From contig JAEDKS010000011.1 in the NCBI GenBank assembly GCA_016295665.1, positions 1 through 26,425 on the forward strand: DNA of 26,425 nt, read 5' to 3'. Positions 22,489 to 26,425 of this stretch are shown here, piece after piece; positions within the stretch are counted from its first letter, which is position 1, and every line of letters starts with the position of its first letter. The translations under genes were made by a program, and so were the position numbers. The stretch comes from Clostridia bacterium (lineage in GTDB: Bacteria > Bacillota > Clostridia > Christensenellales > Aristaeellaceae). Under the pieces are notes generated by a model, which did no database searches, was not told where the DNA came from, and saw nothing but the letters and a program-made list of their open reading frames with translations.

Positions 22489-24018
22489 ATGAGAAGGATG
22501 CTTTGTTGGCTGCTGTGCCTGTGCTGTCTGGTCGGCCTGAGCGGCTGCACGACCCCGGCTGTATCGCCGGCGGTGTCCGCCACGCTGCCGCCGGCTGCCA
22601 GCCTGTACGAGGCGCCGGTGGGGGACGACGGCATGCGCTACAGCGCGACCGTGGCGCTCTACCTGCCCAGCCGGGACGGCACGCGGCTGCTGGCCCGGTA
22701 CCAGACTCTGGAGCTGACCCACAGCCGCAGCCCTGCGGAGACGGTGGTGCGGGCGCTGCTGGCGCACCCGGGCGATCAGGACGTGCTGCCCCTGGGCGGC
22801 GGCGTGAACCTGACGCTCTACGGCACGAACCCCGTGGAGGTCTCCGGCGGCGTCTGCACGGTCAATCTGGCGTCGTCGGCGCTGCAGCTGGAGCACGAGC
22901 GGTTCTATACCGTGTGCATGGGGCTGGCGTCCACCCTCTGCCAGCTGGACGGCATTCTGCACGTCAACGTGCTGGTGGCGGATCTGCCGGTGGGGCTGGA
23001 CGTGGCGGGCTACCTGCCCACGGGCGCGGTGACGGCGCATCCGGGGGAGGATCTCACCGTGCTGTGGGACCAGATGGCGGCCCGGGCCACGCCCCTGGGG
23101 CAGAGCGTTTCAGAGATGCCCCTGACTGCCACGGTCACGCTGTACTTCCCGCTGGAGGGCGGCGGCTTCATGCCGGAGACCCGCAACCTGACCTTCGCCG
23201 GACAGACGCCGGCACAGCTGGCCTCCGGGGTGCTGACCGCCATGTCCGTGGGCGCCCAGTACCTGACGGGCGCCTGCACCATGCCCGACCTGAACGCCCT
23301 GCTGTCCTCGCCCCCGGAGAGCTCCGCGCTGGCGGACGGCAGCCGGCTGATCACGCTGAACTTTGTGGGCGACTTCACCAGCCGGCTGGCCCTTGTGGGC
23401 ATTGACCCCGCCAGCATGATGGGCGCCATCGTCTATACGCTGACCACGCTGATTCCCTCGGTGAGCAGCGTGCGCATCGTCTCCGGCGGCGTGACCTACA
23501 GCGGCGTCAGCGGCGAAAAGACCGGCAGCCTCACCTTCCCGGAGGGCAATCAGCGCCGGAGCCATTACGCCGCCGCGCTGATGGAGCAGGTGAACGTCTA
23601 CCTGGCCTCGGGCGGCAGGCTCAAGGCCGTGGTGCGGGCCGTGCCCTGCCGGGAGGCCGACGACCCGAGAACGCTGATGGCGCTGCTGCTGGCGGGCCCC
23701 ACGACCGCAGAGCGGGCCGCCGGGCTGTCGCCGGTGCTGCCGGAGGGGCTGGGCGGCGAGGACGTGCTGGGCATGGGCATGAGCGGCGATACGCTGCTGC
23801 TCAACCTGTCGGAGCGCTTCGGGCAGCGGATCATGGAGCAGACCATGAACGAGCAGCTGCTGTGCTACGCCATGGTCACGACGCTTTGCGAGGCCGGGGC
23901 GCTGCGGCGCGTCCGCTTCTTCTTCGCGGGTGATATGATGGAGTACCTGGGCGGCACCCTGTACTGGGGCGGGGAGTTCCTGCTCAACCGGGTGCTGATC
24001 GACCGCACCATCGGCTGA
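22489..24018 (+). CDS. Lipoprotein with three tandem GerMN-like domains
   Basis: This 509-residue lipoprotein has the lipobox LSGC (Cys20). Three repeats with the same pattern are visible at about 52-180, 210-335 and 365-495. Each begins with a strand such as ATVALYLPSRDG, ATVTLYFPLEGG or VNVYLASGGR. Each then has a helix near AETVVRALL, AQLASGVLT or TLMALLLAGP. A strand such as CTVNLASSA, ITLNFVGDF or LLNLSERFG follows, then a helix and a final strand with a VLV or FFFAGD end. This fits tandem GerMN domains; the usual count is one or two. It starts 4 nt after the previous stop, behind GGAGGA. It is probably part of the same envelope-sensing unit. Ligand and partners are unknown. Confidence 0.82.
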   Translation: MRRMLCWLLCLCCLVGLSGCTTPAVSPAVSATLPPAASLYEAPVGDDGMRYSATVALYLPSRDGTRLLARYQTLELTHSRSPAETVVRALLAHPGDQDVLPLGGGVNLTLYGTNPVEVSGGVCTVNLASSALQLEHERFYTVCMGLASTLCQLDGILHVNVLVADLPVGLDVAGYLPTGAVTAHPGEDLTVLWDQMAARATPLGQSVSEMPLTATVTLYFPLEGGGFMPETRNLTFAGQTPAQLASGVLTAMSVGAQYLTGACTMPDLNALLSSPPESSALADGSRLITLNFVGDFTSRLALVGIDPASMMGAIVYTLTTLIPSVSSVRIVSGGVTYSGVSGEKTGSLTFPEGNQRRSHYAAALMEQVNVYLASGGRLKAVVRAVPCREADDPRTLMALLLAGPTTAERAAGLSPVLPEGLGGEDVLGMGMSGDTLLLNLSERFGQRIMEQTMNEQLLCYAMVTTLCEAGALRRVRFFFAGDMMEYLGGTLYWGGEFLLNRVLIDRTIG

Positions 24019-24061
24019 TGGCTGCCGAATGGGTGCCACAGGAAAGGCAGGCGATTTTCTC

Positions 24062-25531
24062 ATGAAGCATCCGGCGGATCGGATGTTCCGGCTGTGCATG
24101 ATGCTGATACCGCTGATGCTGGCGGTGACGGTGGTGATGTACTTCCTCTGCGCGCTGCTGGACAGCCCGATGAATCTGGTGGCGACCTGCGTGAGTCTGG
24201 CGGCGATCGCCGCAGGCCTGTTCGCGCTGGTGCATGACCGCCTGCTGCGGCACGATCTGTGGCCCGTGCGCTCGGTGGTGGTGGACGCACGGCTGCTGCT
24301 GACCGGCAGACAGCGGGTGCACCATGTCTGCGGCCCCATCCGCGCCTCGGAGCGGCTGCGCATGAGCGCCGGCTCTTCCATGCTGCTGCTGACCCATGCC
24401 GCCGCCATCGCCATTCCCCCGGACACGGAGGACGCGAGCCTTCGGGCGGTGCGGGACGCGCTGGCGGAGATGAAGGTGGACGCCGGGGCCATCCGCCATC
24501 ACTACCCGGAGACCCACACCCTGCTGCGGGACGGCCTGCTCTGGCGCATCTACCGGGACGGCCCCCGGGAGCGGGCCTGTGCGCTTGGCACGCCGGAGCA
24601 GGTGCTGCCCCTGTGCGCTCTGATCTGGGAGGCGAAGGCCGTGCCCCTGACGGAGGCGCACCTCGCGGCCATCCGTCAGGGCTGCGCGGAGGACGAGGTG
24701 CCGCCGGTGTGTCTGGCCTCGGCGGACTGGTCGGAGCAGGGGCTGGAGAACGTGTGCTATCTGGGCATGTTCCGCTGCGGCTGGGAGGTGCGCGGGGAGG
24801 CGGAGGCGGAGCTGGAGCGCATCCGCGCCGTCGGGGTCAATGTGGCGCTGGCGGGCATGAGCCCCCGGGTGCTGGTGCCCCTGGCCTCCCGGCTGAAGTG
24901 CGCCACCATCTGCCCGGATCATCATCCGCTCATCCTCACCTCCGTGCCCACCGGCGCGCCGGGAGAGCTGCAGGTGTCCCACGGGGAGAGCCCCGCCCGG
25001 GCGCTGGAGCGGCTGCTGACGCTGCAGCGCTTCGTGCGCAGAAGACCCCTGTATCTGGCGCTGGAGCTCGGGCTGCTGGGCGGCTACTTCCTGCTGACGG
25101 AGCTGCCCGTGCTGTGGCTGGTGGCGCTGTATCTGATGCTCCTGTGGTATCCCATCCTGAACTTCCGGTACGACATGCGCCTTCCGGCCCGTTCCATGCG
25201 CCGGGAGCTGGTGTCGCTGGCGGCGGGCTGCGGCGCGGTGCTGCTGGGCGGCTGGGGCTGCGTGAGCTTCCTGCGGAGCTGCGTGGGCGTGGTGCCGGGG
25301 GCGGAGCTGATGTTCCTGCTGCCCGCGGTGTCGGTGCTGGCATCACACCAGACCTGGGAGCAGGGAAATCACGGGATGGCCCTGCAGATCCTGATCCTGA
25401 TTGTGGGCGTCGGGCTGCTGTGGTCGCTGCTCTGGAGCGGGGCCCAGGTGCTGCCGCTGCTGTTCATGCTGGCGGGAGGGCTGCTCTTTGCCGTGCCGCT
25501 GGGCGCGCTCTGCCGGAGCATGATCTGGTAG
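24062..25531 (+). CDS. Membrane protein resembling a degenerate P-type ATPase
   Basis: This 489-residue protein has two N-terminal membrane helices (about 8-30 and 37-57), a soluble part (about 60-325), and about five or six C-terminal helices. The soluble part follows the order of a P-type ATPase P/N domain. VVVDARLLLTG (Asp75) sits where DKTGTLT is expected. LLLTHAAAIAI and YPETHTLLRDG sit in the N-domain region. TPEQVLPLC (177-185) resembles KGAPE. ELERIRAVGVNVALAGMSP sits at the TGD region. Residues needed for turnover are missing: DKTGT reads DARLL, TGD reads AGM, and GDGxND is absent. The M1-M2 helices and the actuator domain are also absent. I read it as an inactive relative with a structural or sensing role; this is my inference. 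The start is uncertain: an ATG at 24029 has no ribosome site, and 24062 has a weak one. Confidence 0.7.
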   Translation: MKHPADRMFRLCMMLIPLMLAVTVVMYFLCALLDSPMNLVATCVSLAAIAAGLFALVHDRLLRHDLWPVRSVVVDARLLLTGRQRVHHVCGPIRASERLRMSAGSSMLLLTHAAAIAIPPDTEDASLRAVRDALAEMKVDAGAIRHHYPETHTLLRDGLLWRIYRDGPRERACALGTPEQVLPLCALIWEAKAVPLTEAHLAAIRQGCAEDEVPPVCLASADWSEQGLENVCYLGMFRCGWEVRGEAEAELERIRAVGVNVALAGMSPRVLVPLASRLKCATICPDHHPLILTSVPTGAPGELQVSHGESPARALERLLTLQRFVRRRPLYLALELGLLGGYFLLTELPVLWLVALYLMLLWYPILNFRYDMRLPARSMRRELVSLAAGCGAVLLGGWGCVSFLRSCVGVVPGAELMFLLPAVSVLASHQTWEQGNHGMALQILILIVGVGLLWSLLWSGAQVLPLLFMLAGGLLFAVPLGALCRSMIW

Positions 25532-25561
25532 CGCGGCCAGGGCCCTGCCAAAAGTCACAAA

Positions 25562-25591
25562 TTCATGGAAAATGTTCATAAACCGTTCACG
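25562..25591 (+). promoter_or_regulatory. 11-bp-phased TTCA repeats upstream of htrA
   Basis: TTCATA (25575-25580) and TTCACG (25586-25591) start 11 bp apart, and a further TTCATG lies at 25562-25567. This is the phasing of OmpR/PhoB-type operators and resembles PhoP (TT(A/C)A(C/T)A) or relaxed WalR half-sites. The promoter itself is not clear; TACACT (25612-25617) is a possible -10 with a poor -35, as in activated promoters. The 198-bp gap also holds leader hairpins (about 25635-25680). Confidence 0.4.
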
Positions 25592-25729
25592 GCAAGGACA
25601 AAATCATGTTGTACACTCTATCCTGTCAGGAGGAGACCGGGAGGCTCCCCGGGAACACCGCCCCGCAGGCGGACGTTCACCGGCAGGGAGCGACTGAGGC
25701 GATCATCCTGGAACAAGGAGGAATGAGAT

Positions 25730-26425
25730 ATGAAGTCCCGTCATTTTCTTGGATACGTAGCCGTGGCGCTGGTATGCGTCATGCTGGGCTCCGGGCTGAC
25801 CCTGGTGCTGGAAGGTCAGGCGCAGGCGGAGACCCTTACCACGACCACCGCCCCCGTGGTGGTGACCAGCCCCTTCACCGCTGCCATCGCGCAGGTGCGT
25901 GACAGCGTGGTGGGCGTGAGCAACTATCAGGTGGTTCGCTATACCACCTATCCCAACAGCATGTTTGGCTATGGCTTCGGCAGCCGTGGCAGCGGTCAGG
26001 TGCAGGAGCAGGAGGTGGAGGCCGCGACCGGCTCCGGCGTGGTCATCGCTGATGGCTATGTGCTGACCAACTTCCATGTGGTGGAGGACGCCACCAGCCT
26101 GAAGATCACCGTGGCGGGCGAGGGCAGCGAGGAGACCACGGCCTATGACGCCGTGCTGGTCGCCTCCGATGAGAACGTGGACATCGCCATCGTGTACTGC
26201 CCGGAGCTGAAGCTGGCGCCCGTGGCGCTGGGCGACAGCGATACCCTGCAGGTGGGCGACTGGGCCATCTGCATCGGCAACCCGCTGGGCACGCAGTTCT
26301 CCGGCACGGTGACCACCGGCATCGTGTCCGCGCTGAACCGCTCCGTGTCCTCCTCCAGCTATGACAAGTACGGCCGCAAGGAGACCGTGACCAACGCCAT
26401 GATTCAGGTGGACGCCGCCATCAAC
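25730..26425 (+). CDS. htrA: HtrA/DegP-type serine protease (3' end outside the window)
   Basis: The first 232 residues are present; the frame is open to the window end. An N-terminal signal anchor (about 8-27) places the protease outside the membrane. A Thr/Gly-rich linker (about 35-97) leads to a trypsin-like domain: GSGVVIADGYVLTNFHVV with catalytic His116, ENVDIAIV with catalytic Asp151, and IGNPLGTQFSGTVTTGIVSAL. The sequence stops at QVDAAIN, just before the expected GNSGG with the catalytic serine; the PDZ domain should follow. AAGGAGG 8 nt upstream fixes the start. HtrA proteases clear misfolded or cell-wall-associated proteins. An HtrC gene also ends the WalRK operon of Bacillus, which supports the reading of this locus as envelope homeostasis. 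Confidence 0.95.
   Translation, partial: MKSRHFLGYVAVALVCVMLGSGLTLVLEGQAQAETLTTTTAPVVVTSPFTAAIAQVRDSVVGVSNYQVVRYTTYPNSMFGYGFGSRGSGQVQEQEVEAATGSGVVIADGYVLTNFHVVEDATSLKITVAGEGSEETTAYDAVLVASDENVDIAIVYCPELKLAPVALGDSDTLQVGDWAICIGNPLGTQFSGTVTTGIVSALNRSVSSSSYDKYGRKETVTNAMIQVDAAIN

Noticed and set aside
25606..25902. 98-codon open frame overlapping the start of htrA
   Set aside because: It lies in a different frame from the clear HtrA coding sequence, has no ribosome site and contains no recognisable domain.
1..26425. CRISPR arrays, tRNA/rRNA genes, transposases or prophage genes
   Set aside because: No regular direct repeats, no tRNA-like cloverleaf in the intergenic gaps (nearly all under about 220 bp, the longest 319 bp), and no mobile-element protein motifs were seen.

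Overview
The window is a gene-dense stretch of a high-GC chromosome, consistent with a Gram-positive, Firmicutes-type bacterium and most likely a gut- or rumen-type member of the Clostridia. This rests on strong AGGAGG-like ribosome binding sites, good sigma-A promoters (TTGACA/TATAAT-like with 16-18 bp spacing), lipobox lipoproteins, GerMN domains, a KapD-like exonuclease and a WalR-like response regulator. I name no species. I see no rRNA, tRNA, CRISPR array, insertion sequence or prophage; all of it looks like ordinary chromosomal core and accessory genes.

Layout. (1) 107-1862, minus: an ECF-type sigma factor overlapping a membrane-anchored putative anti-sigma protein. Divergent to it is a GH29 alpha-L-fucosidase (2060-3535, plus) with its own promoter and terminator. 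(2) 3649-5667, minus: UvrB. Divergent to it is a five-gene plus-strand run (5987-10597): RpiR-type regulator, HI0933/BaiN-type flavoprotein, DEDDh exonuclease with a cysteine cluster, PfkB-type sugar kinase and YbaK-type tRNA deacylase. (3) 10763-11044: a very hydrophobic 93-residue protein with repeated Phe-Gly-Leu motifs, behind an extended -10 promoter and a highly structured leader. (4) 11238-14270: a ClpB-like tandem AAA+ ATPase whose first AAA domain looks degenerate, an overlapping partner of unknown function, and a GNAT acetyltransferase. (5) 14357-15361: a secreted SH3-like protein. Facing it are minus-strand genes for a GNAT protein and an RsmB/NOP-family RNA methyltransferase. (6) 16974-19098: a MATE exporter and an orphan MacB/LolD-type ABC ATPase.

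(7) 19314-26425: the most interesting locus. It encodes an OmpR-type response regulator, a sensor kinase, a lipoprotein with one GerMN-like domain, a lipoprotein with three GerMN-like repeats, a membrane protein that I read as a degenerate P-type-ATPase-like pseudoenzyme, and an HtrA-type serine protease cut by the window end. The layout recalls both WalRK-YycHI-(YycJ)-HtrC of Bacilli and MtrAB-LpqB of Actinobacteria. A near-consensus WalR box (11 of 12 specified bases) sits just upstream of the response-regulator promoter, and an 11-bp-phased repeat sits upstream of htrA. I infer an envelope-stress or cell-wall homeostasis regulon. The GerMN proteins and the pseudo-ATPase are its least understood parts.

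All calls come from reading the sequence alone. Family names rest on recognised motifs, and no database search was run.
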